Assembly (NCBI GenBank): GCA_900541645.1
Contig: UQKQ01000010.1
Span: 3,395-67,394 of the forward strand
Source: an uncultured Collinsella sp.
GTDB lineage: Bacteria > Actinomycetota > Coriobacteriia > Coriobacteriales > Coriobacteriaceae
Direction of reading: 5' to 3'
Length of the DNA: 64,000 bases
Position 1 is the first letter of the stretch, and the number at the start of each line of letters is the position of its first letter. Shown piece after piece: positions 41,881 through 50,477 of this stretch. The notes beneath the pieces are model-generated. The model did no database searches, was not told the origin of the DNA, and saw nothing but the letters and a program-made list of their open reading frames with translations. Made by a program: the position numbers and the translations under genes.

Positions 41881-44800
41881 ATGGCAAACTACAGTCCACA
41901 ACACTTTGGGCCTCGGGCCAAGACTGTCAACGTCAAGGGCGTTGCTAACCGCGCCGTCGCAACCGTTTTGACGGCGGGCCTCATTGCTCAGCCGCTTATG
42001 TCGCCGCTGGCGGCAATCGCCGCACCGTCAACCGATAACGGCGATTCTGTTCAGGGGGGGGGTAGTTCTGTAGAGAACACCGTTGCCGCCGGTAACCAAG
42101 CGGTCGTAAAGACGGCTGCCCAGCTGGCCGAGGAGTCGGCAAAGCAGCTCAAGGACGCTCAGGCCGCCTACGATGCCGCCCAGAAGAAGGCCGACGCGGC
42201 GGGCCAGTCTCAAAAGCAGGCACAGCAGCAAAAGAATCAGGCCTCGCAGGCTGTGAGCGACAACGAAATCGAGCAGAACGCAGCAGTAGTCGCCGCGCTC
42301 CAGGAGAAGATTGACGAGCTCAAAGCCGCCGTCGAAAAGACCGAGCAGCAGCAGAAGAAGCTGGGCGACCTGAACGATCAGCTCGAACAGGCCAACAAGA
42401 GTGTCGAGGATAAGACCCAGGCGCTCAAGGACGCCAAGGCAAAGCAGGATGAGGCCAAGAAGGCCCTCGATGATGCCCAAGCCAAGCTCGAGGCCATGGG
42501 TATGGACGAGTACGAGACTGCCAAGAAGGCTGTCGAGGACGCGCAGGCAAAGCTCGATGATGCCAATAAGGCCGTTGCTACTGCACAGGCCAATCTGGAC
42601 CAGGCCAAGGCTGCCGAGGCTAGCGCCCAGCAGGAAAAGAAGGACACTGAGACCGCTCTGACTTCCGCCCAGGCCAAGAAGCAGGAGACTGCCGCTGCTC
42701 TCGCTGCTGCGACCACTGCGCGCGATAACGCCCAGCAGAAGTTCGACCAGGCGCAGGCCGCGCTTGATGCCGCGACCTCGGGCACGGGTATCGATCTGAA
42801 CGCGCTCGAAGCTGCCAAGGTCACTGCCGCCAGCGAGCTCGCGACCGCGCAGGCCGCGCTCGAAGCCGCGACGACTGCAGACGCCACTGCACAGGCGAAC
42901 CTGCAGGCTGCGCAGACTACCGTCACCGCCGCGCAGGAGAAGGCCAACGCCGCCAACGCTGCTGTGGCATCTGCCAAGTCTGCATACGATGCGGCAAACA
43001 AGGAGTACAACGCCGCCGCCAGCGAGCGCGACGCCGCCAAGGCCGCATACGAGAAGGCGCAGCAGACCGAAGCAGACAAGAAGACCGCGTACGATAAGCT
43101 TGTCGAAGTTCGCAAGCAGAAGCGCAGCGAGTGGGAGATGGCATGCGCTGAATCCGATACCGCCAAGAAGGCATACGACACCGCGAATGCCGAGGTCGAG
43201 AAGCTTAACCAGCAGATTGCCGACCTCAAGTCGAACATGACCGTAGACCAGAATGTTATCAGCCAGGGCATGTTCGGCTTCATGAACTACATCATCGGCG
43301 GCAGCCAGTTCACAGCCACGCAGAAGAAGAACGCCCAGGACGCCGTATCGATGCTGACCGGTGCCGATGACAAGGCCGAATGGTATGACCAGTACGTCGA
43401 TCAGGACATGTCTCGCGACACCAACCCGCTTTCCCTGGAGCAGATGCGCAACGCCCTGACATATCTCGACACCCAGAACAACCTCCGCAAGGCGAACGGT
43501 CAGTCGGCGCTCAGCGTCAGCCTCCGCATGACTGTGGCAGCCGCCCTTAATGCATCATATTCATCGAACATCTGGAGACACTCAGGCTGCTACTGGGATA
43601 ACGGTGAAAATCTTGCCGGCGGAGGCGGCGCATATACCGGCGGCGAGACCGAGGATACACTCGGTTGGCCCTATACTGGTCTCTACACTCAGGAGAAGGT
43701 TAATTACGAGAATTGGATTAAAAAGTACGGTGCGGATAGCGAGGCTGGCAAAGCTCTCATGGCTCATCGCTATGATTCGTACTATATCTACCAAAACTAT
43801 CGCGATGTGTATTCCGGCACAAAAGATGAAAACGGTAAGGAAAGAGGAGACGGCTGCGGGCACTATCTCAACGTTATCGATTCCGCTACGGTGGCTATCG
43901 GTATCGCAACCGGTAGCGGTAAGAACACCGATTCCGAGGTAACCGTATTCGATTACAGCGCTGATGATACTCAGGCTGATTTCACTGTCTCCGAGTTCAA
44001 GAAGCTCGTGAACGACTACATCGACTCTGCCTATAACGCTGGCGGCACGCAGGCGCAGAAGGCGCAGCTCAAGGAGCTTCAGGGCAAGCTCGCCGAGGCG
44101 CAGAAGAACTTTGGAACTACTAGGGAAGCTTACTTCGCAGCTGTAAACGGGCAGGATGCCGCCCAGGACGCTTTCACCGCAGCAGATGTGAACATGAACA
44201 CCGCCAAGGGCGAGTACGAGAAGGCCAAGTCCGGCACCGCCGCCGCGAAGACGGCATACGACGCCGCCGAAGCCAAACTCAAGGGTATCGACGTCAAGAC
44301 GCCCAAGACCAAGCTCGACGCCGCCAAGGGCGAGGCCGCTACTGCCCAGGCAGCTCTCGATAAGGCAAACGCCACGCATGCTGACAGCAAGACGAAGGCA
44401 GCCGAGGCCGCTGCTCACAAGGCGAAGGCTCGCAGCGCCCGCGACGCCGCCAAGGTAAAGTCCGATCAGGCCAACGAGGCGTATGACAACGCTACTGCTT
44501 CGGTCAAGGACCTTGCCGCCAAGTGCGATGCCGCCAAGACGGATCTTGCGAACAAGCAGGGCACGCTTAACGATGCCAAGAAGGCCGACGACACTGCCCA
44601 GGCTGGCGTTGACAAGGCTCAGGCCGCAGATGTGCACGCCGCGACCGCTCTTTCGGGCGCCAAGCAGGCAGTTGCCGCCAAGACGCAGATCCTGTCCGAC
44701 GCGCAGGCGAAGGCCAAGGCCGCCGAGGACGAGCTTGCCACCGCAAACAAGGCCTTCGAGCGCTTCGCCGGTGCCCAGAAGGCGGTCGACGACGCCAAGG

Positions 44801-45390
44801 CCGCCTATGACGCTGCCGTCGCCGGTGTCGCCGATGCCCAGAAGCAGCTCGATGCCGCCAACGAAGCCGTCGTCGATGCGAACCTCGAGATCGTCAAGGC
44901 CAAGGCCGAGCTTGCCAACGACGAGGCGCTCAAGGCCGATCTTGAGGCTGTCGACCACAAGGCATCCCTTGCCGCGGGCACGACGGGCAACGAGAAGCTG
45001 GTCAAGCTGAACGCTGCCTACGCTCGCTATAAGGCCGCCGTCGATGCCGCCGCTGGCCTCAAGGCTGCTCTGAGCGATGCCGATGCCAAGCTGTCCGATG
45101 CCAACGACGCCTATGCCGCCGCGCTTGCCGAGCTTGGCGATGCCAAGGATGCCCTGGCTGCCGCGCAGGCCGAGTACGACAAGTATCATCCCAAGGCTGA
45201 GCCGCAGGCCAAGCCTCAGGTTGCGCAGGCTGCTGCAAAGGCTCCTGTCGCCAAGAAGAAGGCAACGTCGGCCGCGCTCGCCCAGACCGGTGATGACTCC
45301 GCGCTTGCGGGCGAGGTCTTCGTTATCGGCGGTATTACGCTCGTGGCTGCGGGTGTGACGCTCGGCGATCGTCGTCGCAAGCAGATGTAG
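41881..45390 (+). CDS. Sortase-anchored coiled-coil surface protein with a CAP domain
   Basis: A 1,169-residue secreted protein. Signal peptide in the first ~50 residues (AVATVLTAGLIAQPLMSPLA...). Residues ~70-460 and ~715-1110 are Ala/Lys/Asp-rich heptad-like coiled coils. Between them lies a CAP/SCP-like domain (residues ~500-700): GENLAGGG at 575, HYDSYY-like MAHRYDSYYIYQNY, GHYLNVID near 660 and VAIGIA. The C-terminus has LAQTG (1133-1137), a hydrophobic helix and a DRRRKQM tail, a complete sortase signal with Ala replacing Pro of LPQTG. It should be a cell-wall-anchored rod presenting the CAP head, perhaps for adhesion. AAAGGGAG precedes the ATG. Confidence 0.9.
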   Translation: MANYSPQHFGPRAKTVNVKGVANRAVATVLTAGLIAQPLMSPLAAIAAPSTDNGDSVQGGGSSVENTVAAGNQAVVKTAAQLAEESAKQLKDAQAAYDAAQKKADAAGQSQKQAQQQKNQASQAVSDNEIEQNAAVVAALQEKIDELKAAVEKTEQQQKKLGDLNDQLEQANKSVEDKTQALKDAKAKQDEAKKALDDAQAKLEAMGMDEYETAKKAVEDAQAKLDDANKAVATAQANLDQAKAAEASAQQEKKDTETALTSAQAKKQETAAALAAATTARDNAQQKFDQAQAALDAATSGTGIDLNALEAAKVTAASELATAQAALEAATTADATAQANLQAAQTTVTAAQEKANAANAAVASAKSAYDAANKEYNAAASERDAAKAAYEKAQQTEADKKTAYDKLVEVRKQKRSEWEMACAESDTAKKAYDTANAEVEKLNQQIADLKSNMTVDQNVISQGMFGFMNYIIGGSQFTATQKKNAQDAVSMLTGADDKAEWYDQYVDQDMSRDTNPLSLEQMRNALTYLDTQNNLRKANGQSALSVSLRMTVAAALNASYSSNIWRHSGCYWDNGENLAGGGGAYTGGETEDTLGWPYTGLYTQEKVNYENWIKKYGADSEAGKALMAHRYDSYYIYQNYRDVYSGTKDENGKERGDGCGHYLNVIDSATVAIGIATGSGKNTDSEVTVFDYSADDTQADFTVSEFKKLVNDYIDSAYNAGGTQAQKAQLKELQGKLAEAQKNFGTTREAYFAAVNGQDAAQDAFTAADVNMNTAKGEYEKAKSGTAAAKTAYDAAEAKLKGIDVKTPKTKLDAAKGEAATAQAALDKANATHADSKTKAAEAAAHKAKARSARDAAKVKSDQANEAYDNATASVKDLAAKCDAAKTDLANKQGTLNDAKKADDTAQAGVDKAQAADVHAATALSGAKQAVAAKTQILSDAQAKAKAAEDELATANKAFERFAGAQKAVDDAKAAYDAAVAGVADAQKQLDAANEAVVDANLEIVKAKAELANDEALKADLEAVDHKASLAAGTTGNEKLVKLNAAYARYKAAVDAAAGLKAALSDADAKLSDANDAYAAALAELGDAKDALAAAQAEYDKYHPKAEPQAKPQVAQAAAKAPVAKKKATSAALAQTGDDSALAGEVFVIGGITLVAAGVTLGDRRRKQM

Positions 45391-45460
45391 CGTTTCGAGC
45401 GTAGATTCTGCAACGAACTTCGGTTCATAGCAGGAACGCTTCGATAGCTTAACCGATAAG

Positions 45461-45498
45461 GCCGGCGCGCTGTTAAACGCAGCGCGCCGGTCTTTCTT
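45461..45498 (+). terminator. Terminator of the surface-protein gene
   Basis: CCGGCGCGCTG / CAGCGCGCCGG stem around TTAAACG, followed by TCTTTCTTT. Confidence 0.88.
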
Positions 45499-45509
45499 TG
45501 CGTTGGTAT

Positions 45510-45550
45510 CAAAAAGCCCGGTCGGTAGCCGCGAAAGCTACCGACCGGGC
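45510..45550 (-). terminator. Terminator of the OPT transporter gene
   Basis: GCCCGGTCGGTAGC (45516-45529) / GCTACCGACCGGGC (45537-45550), with AAAAA before it on the plus strand giving a T-run on the minus strand. Confidence 0.88.
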
Positions 45551-45591
45551 AAATCGTAGGCAATATGGTTGCTGTCGAGCAACTGCTCAGC

Positions 45592-47295
45592 TTATCCCAG
45601 CAGGCTCAGGCCCACGGAGACAAACGCCAGGATAACGCCGACGATGGACTCGCCGCCCAGCAGGCCGCTGGCAACGACCAGGCCCTGCTCCTGGAAGGCG
45701 GCGTCCTTGGCAGCCTTCTCCTCGTCAGAAAGACCAGCGGTGGCGTCGCGGTGTGCTGCCCACTTGTCGTAGGCGAGCTTGACGCAGGAGCCCAGGAATG
45801 CCGTGAGTGACATGTAGAACGGCAGGTACACGCCCAGGCCGATCATCATGGCCGGAATGCCGAGCCAGTACATGACGATGCCGGCGATAAAGCCGCCAAC
45901 GAACCACGGCACGCTCGGGATGCCCGAGACCATGGTGGCGACCACACTTGCCTGCGCGGCAACAAAGCTCTTGTCGGGGCCAAAGGCGTCCGGACCATAG
46001 GCGGTGACGAGCGCGACCATGACGGCTGCGGCGACCAGGGCACCCACGATGCCGCCAATGGCCTGGCCGATCCACTGAGCACGCGGGTTGGTGCCCAGCA
46101 CGGCGCCGGCCTTAAAGTCGTTCATGACGTCGCCCGCAAGGCCGCACGCCACGGCCACGATGCCGGCGATAAAGAACAGCTTGACCTGGGCGATCTGTGC
46201 GAAGGCGGCCACGATGAGCATAACGATGAGGCCAAAGATCTCCATGGGGTCGATGCCCGTCTGGCCGCAGCTCTGTGCGCTCATGATGGTGGTGACAAAG
46301 GTGAACAGCGTGACGATGACGGCCGGAACGGGGCCAAGGTCGAGCACGATGGCGATGATCACGGCGATGGCGGCAGCGCCCAGGCCGATGATACCGGCGT
46401 CGAGCTTAAGGGAACCCGAGATGAGCGACTGCTCGTCGGTGTCGGTGGAGCTGTCGGCGGCGAGGCCGCGGACGATACCGGCGACCTGCGGCAGGATGTC
46501 CTTGAGGACGACGGCGACACCAAAGCCCATCATGAGGCCCATACCCAGGGACTTGACGATGCCCTGCGCAGTCACAACGTCGAACAGACCGGCAGCGGTG
46601 CCGCCCACAATGATGCCAAAGTTGCCCAGCAGGGCGCCGGCAAACCAGAAGGCGACGGGGGCGAAGCCCACGAGGAAGCCGACGGAGAGCAGCATGGGCG
46701 AGTTGTAGATACCAAAGGTCACGCCGGGAATGTTGAGCGTGCACAGCATGCTGGGCACAATGCCCAGGGCGTCGCGCAGCACGCTATAGATGCCGGCGAT
46801 GGCCATGGAGCCAAAGAGCTGCTTGCCGGTCTTGCCGCCGGCCTCGGTCGCGCGCAGGGTCTGAGCTGCGGCGTTGCCAGTGGGGAACTCAAGCGCGGCG
46901 TCCACGATAAAGTGACGGTGGATGAGTGCCGTGGCCAGCAGGCCCAGGATAGTGCCGGCGAGTGCCACGATAAACATGTCGAGCCAGCTGATCTGGTTGG
47001 CATAGCCCAGCATCCAGGCGCCCGGGATGGTAAACGCCAGACCGCCGGCGACCATGGCGCCTGCGGACATGATGGTGTGGGTGACGTTTGCCTCGTTGAG
47101 GCTGGCGTTGCCCATGAGCTTAAGGAAGAACAGCGAGATGACGGCAGCGAAGACGATTGGCCAGGGGAGTGCGCCCATCTTGAGGGCGGTGTAGGCCGAG
47201 CTTGCCGTGATGATCACGCAGCCAAGGACGCCGATGACGACGCCGCGCAGCGTGAGTTGCCCGCGCATCGAAGCGCGGTTCGAGGGATTGCTCAT
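45592..47295 (-). CDS. OPT-family oligopeptide transporter
   Basis: A 567-residue membrane protein with about 14-16 hydrophobic segments. OPT motifs seen: LTLRGVVIGVLGCVIITASSAYTALKMG near the N-terminus, EFPTGNAAAQTLRA, and GGFIAGIVMYWLGIPAMMIGLGVYLPFYMS near the C-terminus. It should import peptides or metal-chelate compounds with a cation gradient. AAAGGAG lies before the ATG at 47295. Single gene. Confidence 0.94.
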   Translation of the reverse strand: MSNPSNRASMRGQLTLRGVVIGVLGCVIITASSAYTALKMGALPWPIVFAAVISLFFLKLMGNASLNEANVTHTIMSAGAMVAGGLAFTIPGAWMLGYANQISWLDMFIVALAGTILGLLATALIHRHFIVDAALEFPTGNAAAQTLRATEAGGKTGKQLFGSMAIAGIYSVLRDALGIVPSMLCTLNIPGVTFGIYNSPMLLSVGFLVGFAPVAFWFAGALLGNFGIIVGGTAAGLFDVVTAQGIVKSLGMGLMMGFGVAVVLKDILPQVAGIVRGLAADSSTDTDEQSLISGSLKLDAGIIGLGAAAIAVIIAIVLDLGPVPAVIVTLFTFVTTIMSAQSCGQTGIDPMEIFGLIVMLIVAAFAQIAQVKLFFIAGIVAVACGLAGDVMNDFKAGAVLGTNPRAQWIGQAIGGIVGALVAAAVMVALVTAYGPDAFGPDKSFVAAQASVVATMVSGIPSVPWFVGGFIAGIVMYWLGIPAMMIGLGVYLPFYMSLTAFLGSCVKLAYDKWAAHRDATAGLSDEEKAAKDAAFQEQGLVVASGLLGGESIVGVILAFVSVGLSLLG

Positions 47296-47487
47296 ATAGA
47301 ACTCCTTTGCGTATATCCGCTTCCCCCGGGAGCGCCGCTACGGATACGGCGCGGGAAGTCGGGTTACCAAGGGCCGCCGCGTGAGCTCGCAAACGACCGC
47401 GCACCAGTATAGCCGCAAGCCAGTCATTTTGGGATGACTGGTTTAGGTAGGCGATATACTGCTGGACAGACGAAAGGAGCGCCGACG

Positions 47488-48339
47488 ATGCTTAATGGGT
47501 GCGCATATATATTGACGGTCGACGTGGGTAACACGTTCATTCGCTTTGGCCTGTTTGCCGAGGATTCGGCCGCGGCGCAGGAGCGCCCGCTCGCGACGTG
47601 CGAGATCACGACGCCGTCGAGCATTACGGCCGACGAAGCGCGTATGCGTCTCGCGCAGGTCACGGCCGCGCTGGCGGCCGATGCGGGCATGCCGGGCGCG
47701 CTTGTGCCCACGGCTGCCGTGCTGAGCTGTGTGGTCCCGGCGCTCGAGCGCCCGTGGAAGGCAGCACTTTCCCGTACCTGCACGGGGCGCGTGCTCACGG
47801 TGGGGCCGGGCCTCAAGACCGGTATGCCCGTGCACTACGACGATCCAGCAGAGATCGGTCCCGACCGCATCGCCGACGCCGTGGCGGCACGCGCCGTCTA
47901 CGGCTCTCCCTGCATCGTGATCGACTTGGGTACCACGACCAATATCGAGGTCATCGACGCGCGCGGCACCTTTGTGGGCGGCGTCATCGCGCCGGGTCTG
48001 GCGCTTGGCGCCCGCTCGCTTTCGGCTGCTGCGGCGCGTCTGCCGCAGGTCGAGCCCTCGGCACCCACGCATGTGATCGGTCGCAACACGCGCGAGGCCA
48101 TGCGTTCGGGCGTGGTTCTGGGCGAGGTGGCCCGCATCGACGGCATGCTCGACATGGTGCTCGCCGAGATGCGCGCGACCAAGGCCGCGGGGGAGGGCGA
48201 CGTGCCCATCGTCATTACCGGCGACGATGCCGAGGCGCTCGCGTCGCTGGTCGGCCACAGCCTGACGGTAGACGACGCGCTGACGTTGCGAGGACTCGCC
48301 GAGCTCTACCGCATCAACCAAAAGCCCCGCCGCGTGTAA
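47488..48339 (+). CDS. coaX: Type III pantothenate kinase
   Basis: First step of coenzyme A biosynthesis, ATP-dependent phosphorylation of pantothenate. The 283-residue protein has the P-loop-like TVDVGNTFIRFGLF (Asp near residue 10), the pantothenate motif GPDRIADAVAA, and the second acidic motif IDLGTTTNIEVID with GGVIAPGLALGARSLSAAAARLP. The ATG at 47488 has AAAGGAG upstream. It runs divergently from the OPT gene; the dCMP deaminase gene follows 85 bases later. Confidence 0.95.
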   Translation: MLNGCAYILTVDVGNTFIRFGLFAEDSAAAQERPLATCEITTPSSITADEARMRLAQVTAALAADAGMPGALVPTAAVLSCVVPALERPWKAALSRTCTGRVLTVGPGLKTGMPVHYDDPAEIGPDRIADAVAARAVYGSPCIVIDLGTTTNIEVIDARGTFVGGVIAPGLALGARSLSAAAARLPQVEPSAPTHVIGRNTREAMRSGVVLGEVARIDGMLDMVLAEMRATKAAGEGDVPIVITGDDAEALASLVGHSLTVDDALTLRGLAELYRINQKPRRV

Positions 48340-48424
48340 AAGTGAGGGCGCCGGTGGGACAAACGCCCCCCACCTTTCACCTGCTACAATGGGTCAAACT
48401 ATTGCGATTACGGAGGTGTCTGCC

Positions 48425-48949
48425 ATGTCGGACGATCTTCATCAAACTTCGTCAGGCAAGCGCCTGGACGTCATTAGCTGGGACGAGTTCTTTATGAGCG
48501 TGGCCATCGCCGCACAGCGCCGCAGCAAGGACCCCAACACGCAGGTGGGTGCGTGCATCGCCAGCACCAACCACCGTATCCTTTCGGTGGGCTACAACGG
48601 TACGCCCTCGGCGCTCAACGACGACTTTTTCCCGTGGGGTACGAGCGACGACCCGCTGCAGGACAAGCACAACTACGTGGTCCATGCCGAGGCCAACGCC
48701 GTGCTCAACTACCGTGGCTCGCTCAAGGACCTCGAGGGTTCCACGGTCTACGTCACGCTGTTCCCGTGCCACGACTGCGCCAAGATTTTGGCGCAGGTGG
48801 GTGTGGGCGAGGTTGTCTACCTGGACAACAAGTACGCCGACACCGACGACGGCCGCATCAGCCGCCGCATTCTCGACTCCTGCGGTATTAGCTACCGCCA
48901 GGTTATCGTCGATGTTCACATCGGTACCGAGGGGCAGGCTCAGCAGTAG
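48425..48949 (+). CDS. dCMP deaminase family protein
   Basis: A 174-residue zinc deaminase making dUMP from dCMP for dTTP synthesis. Zinc and catalytic motifs HAEANAVLNY (His, Glu) and PCHDCAKIL (two Cys) are present; the N-terminal WDEFFMSVAIAAQRRSKDPNTQVGACI is typical. GGAGGTG lies 8 bases before the ATG at 48425. Probably co-transcribed with coaX. A ComEB-type late-competence assignment is possible but not needed. Confidence 0.94.
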   Translation: MSDDLHQTSSGKRLDVISWDEFFMSVAIAAQRRSKDPNTQVGACIASTNHRILSVGYNGTPSALNDDFFPWGTSDDPLQDKHNYVVHAEANAVLNYRGSLKDLEGSTVYVTLFPCHDCAKILAQVGVGEVVYLDNKYADTDDGRISRRILDSCGISYRQVIVDVHIGTEGQAQQ

Positions 48950-49121
48950 CGCGTGACAATGCCAGCTGGTAACAACAGGCAGCTAAAAGATCCCCGTCCC
49001 AAATTGACTGCTCGTGAAAGTCGTGTCCGCGCGCATGGATGGCTCGTGAGCGGGTACATGGCTGTAGTAACATAGCCCCTGTCCGCGGGCGTGCCCGCGT
49101 TATTGTGAGAAAGGAGCCCCT

Positions 49122-49400
49122 GTGGCTGTTAACGAAGAGCTGCTTAAGAAGGTTCTTGAAGAGATTCGCCCCAACCTGCAGGCCGACGGCGGCGATATGG
49201 AGTATGTGGGTGTTGACGACGAGGGCGTCGTCAAACTGGAGCTGCAGGGTGCCTGCGCCGGCTGCCCTATGAGCGCGCTGACCCTGTCCATGGGTATCGA
49301 GCGTATCCTCAAGGAGCATGTGCCCGGCGTTACCCGTGTCGAGCAGGTTAATGCCTCCGGCGAGACCGACGACCTGTACGACGAGTACGCGCCGTTCTAA
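49122..49400 (+). CDS. NifU-like Fe-S scaffold/carrier protein
   Basis: A 92-residue protein consisting of the NifU C-terminal domain. It has LEEIRPNLQADGGDMEYV and the cluster-binding CAGCPMS, with Cys two residues apart (CX2C). It delivers 4Fe-4S clusters to target proteins. Acidic C-terminal tail. GTG start with AAAGGAG upstream. A hairpin follows at about 49443-49490. Confidence 0.93.
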   Translation: MAVNEELLKKVLEEIRPNLQADGGDMEYVGVDDEGVVKLELQGACAGCPMSALTLSMGIERILKEHVPGVTRVEQVNASGETDDLYDEYAPF

Positions 49401-49442
49401 GATGCGAAAGCTGCGGACGGCATACTCCGCATAGACGTTACG

Positions 49443-49491
49443 CCCAAATATGCGGCTGCGAGCGCAAGGCCCGCGGCCGCATTTGTATGTA
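49443..49491. terminator. Hairpin between nifU-like gene and lgt
   Basis: AAATATGCGGC / GCCGCATTT pair with a GC-rich interior, downstream of the NifU-like stop and upstream of lgt; likely terminator. Confidence 0.6.
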
Positions 49492-49509
49492 GGGAGTAGG
49501 AGGGTCGAC

Positions 49510-50331
49510 ATGCTCAACGACTTCTACCATATGCTTGATCCCGTCGCGATTTCGGCGGGGCCCATCACGATTTACTGGTATGGTCTGGCCTATGTGGTCG
49601 GTGCCCTGCTCACGGCGGTCGTCATGTACCGCACGCAGCGTCGCTGGGGCTTTAACATCACGATTGACGACCTGACGAGTGTCGTGGTCGGCGTGGTCTT
49701 TGGCCTTATCATCGGCGCCCGTCTGTTCTACGTCATTTTCTACGGCGACGGCTACTACTGGGCGCATCTGCTCGAGATCTTTGCCACCAACGAGGGCGGC
49801 ATGAGCTTCCATGGCGGTTTGGTGGGCGGCATTATCGGCGGCATCATCGTGTGCCGCATGTATAAACTCGACGCATGGACTTTGGCAGACCTTGCCGTCA
49901 TAGGCGCGCCGCTGGCCTTGTGCCTGGGCCGTTGTGCCAACTTTGTCAACGGTGAGCTGTGGGGCAAGCCGACCGATCTGCCCTGGGGCGTGGTCTTCGG
50001 TGGCACCGCGGGCGATATGCCGCGTCATCCCTCCCAGCTCTACGAGGCATTTCTTGAGGGCATTGTGCTCTTTTGCATTCTGCAGGTGCTCAGCCGCAAA
50101 AAGCCGCTGCTGCCCCAGGGCACGTTTATGGGCGTGTTTGTGATGGGTTACGGCATCGTCCGCTTCCTCGTCGAGTTCGTGCGCGTGCCCGACGCCCAGC
50201 TTGGCTATCTGCTGGGCGGCGTCATCACGATGGGTCAGCTGCTGAGCCTGCCGCTCGTAATCGCAGGACTGGCGCTCATCATCTTCGCCCGACACCGCAA
50301 TCGCCCCCAGCGCATCTACCTCGACGCCTAG
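49510..50331 (+). CDS. lgt: Prolipoprotein diacylglyceryl transferase
   Basis: A membrane enzyme transferring diacylglyceryl to the lipobox Cys of prolipoproteins. 273 residues with seven membrane segments. Signature residues: MSFHGGLVGGIIGG (catalytic His), GRCANFVNGELWG (conserved Arg, Asn, Asn, Glu) and RHPSQLYEA. The ATG at 49510 follows AGGAGGG. Followed directly by two GGGACAGG-type hairpins. Confidence 0.95.
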   Translation: MLNDFYHMLDPVAISAGPITIYWYGLAYVVGALLTAVVMYRTQRRWGFNITIDDLTSVVVGVVFGLIIGARLFYVIFYGDGYYWAHLLEIFATNEGGMSFHGGLVGGIIGGIIVCRMYKLDAWTLADLAVIGAPLALCLGRCANFVNGELWGKPTDLPWGVVFGGTAGDMPRHPSQLYEAFLEGIVLFCILQVLSRKKPLLPQGTFMGVFVMGYGIVRFLVEFVRVPDAQLGYLLGGVITMGQLLSLPLVIAGLALIIFARHRNRPQRIYLDA

Positions 50332-50342
50332 CCACCACATGT

Positions 50343-50373
50343 CACCACAAGGGGGACAGGCACCTTTGTGGTG
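50343..50373 (+). repeat. GGGACAGG-core hairpin repeat, copy 6
   Basis: CACCACAAGG / CCTTTGTGGTG around GGGACAGGCA, twelve bases after the lgt stop. A different stem from the CCTGCCAAAA copies, but the same core. Confidence 0.85.
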
Positions 50374-50421
50374 GTTTTGCCGGGCAACGATGACAGAACC
50401 GTAACGTTTCCCCAGATAAAA

Positions 50422-50454
50422 CCTGCTAAAATAAACCTGTCCCTTTTTGGCAGG
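50422..50454 (-). repeat. GGGACAGG-core hairpin repeat, copy 7, inverted orientation
   Basis: CCTGCTAAAA / TTTTTGGCAGG with core CCTGTCCC, the family read on the minus strand. The minus-strand flank TTTTATCTGGG, as at 3276, confirms the orientation. It lies 24 bases before the DUF6020-type gene start. Confidence 0.85.
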
Positions 50455-50477
50455 TTTCTAGAAAGGCTATTCGGACT

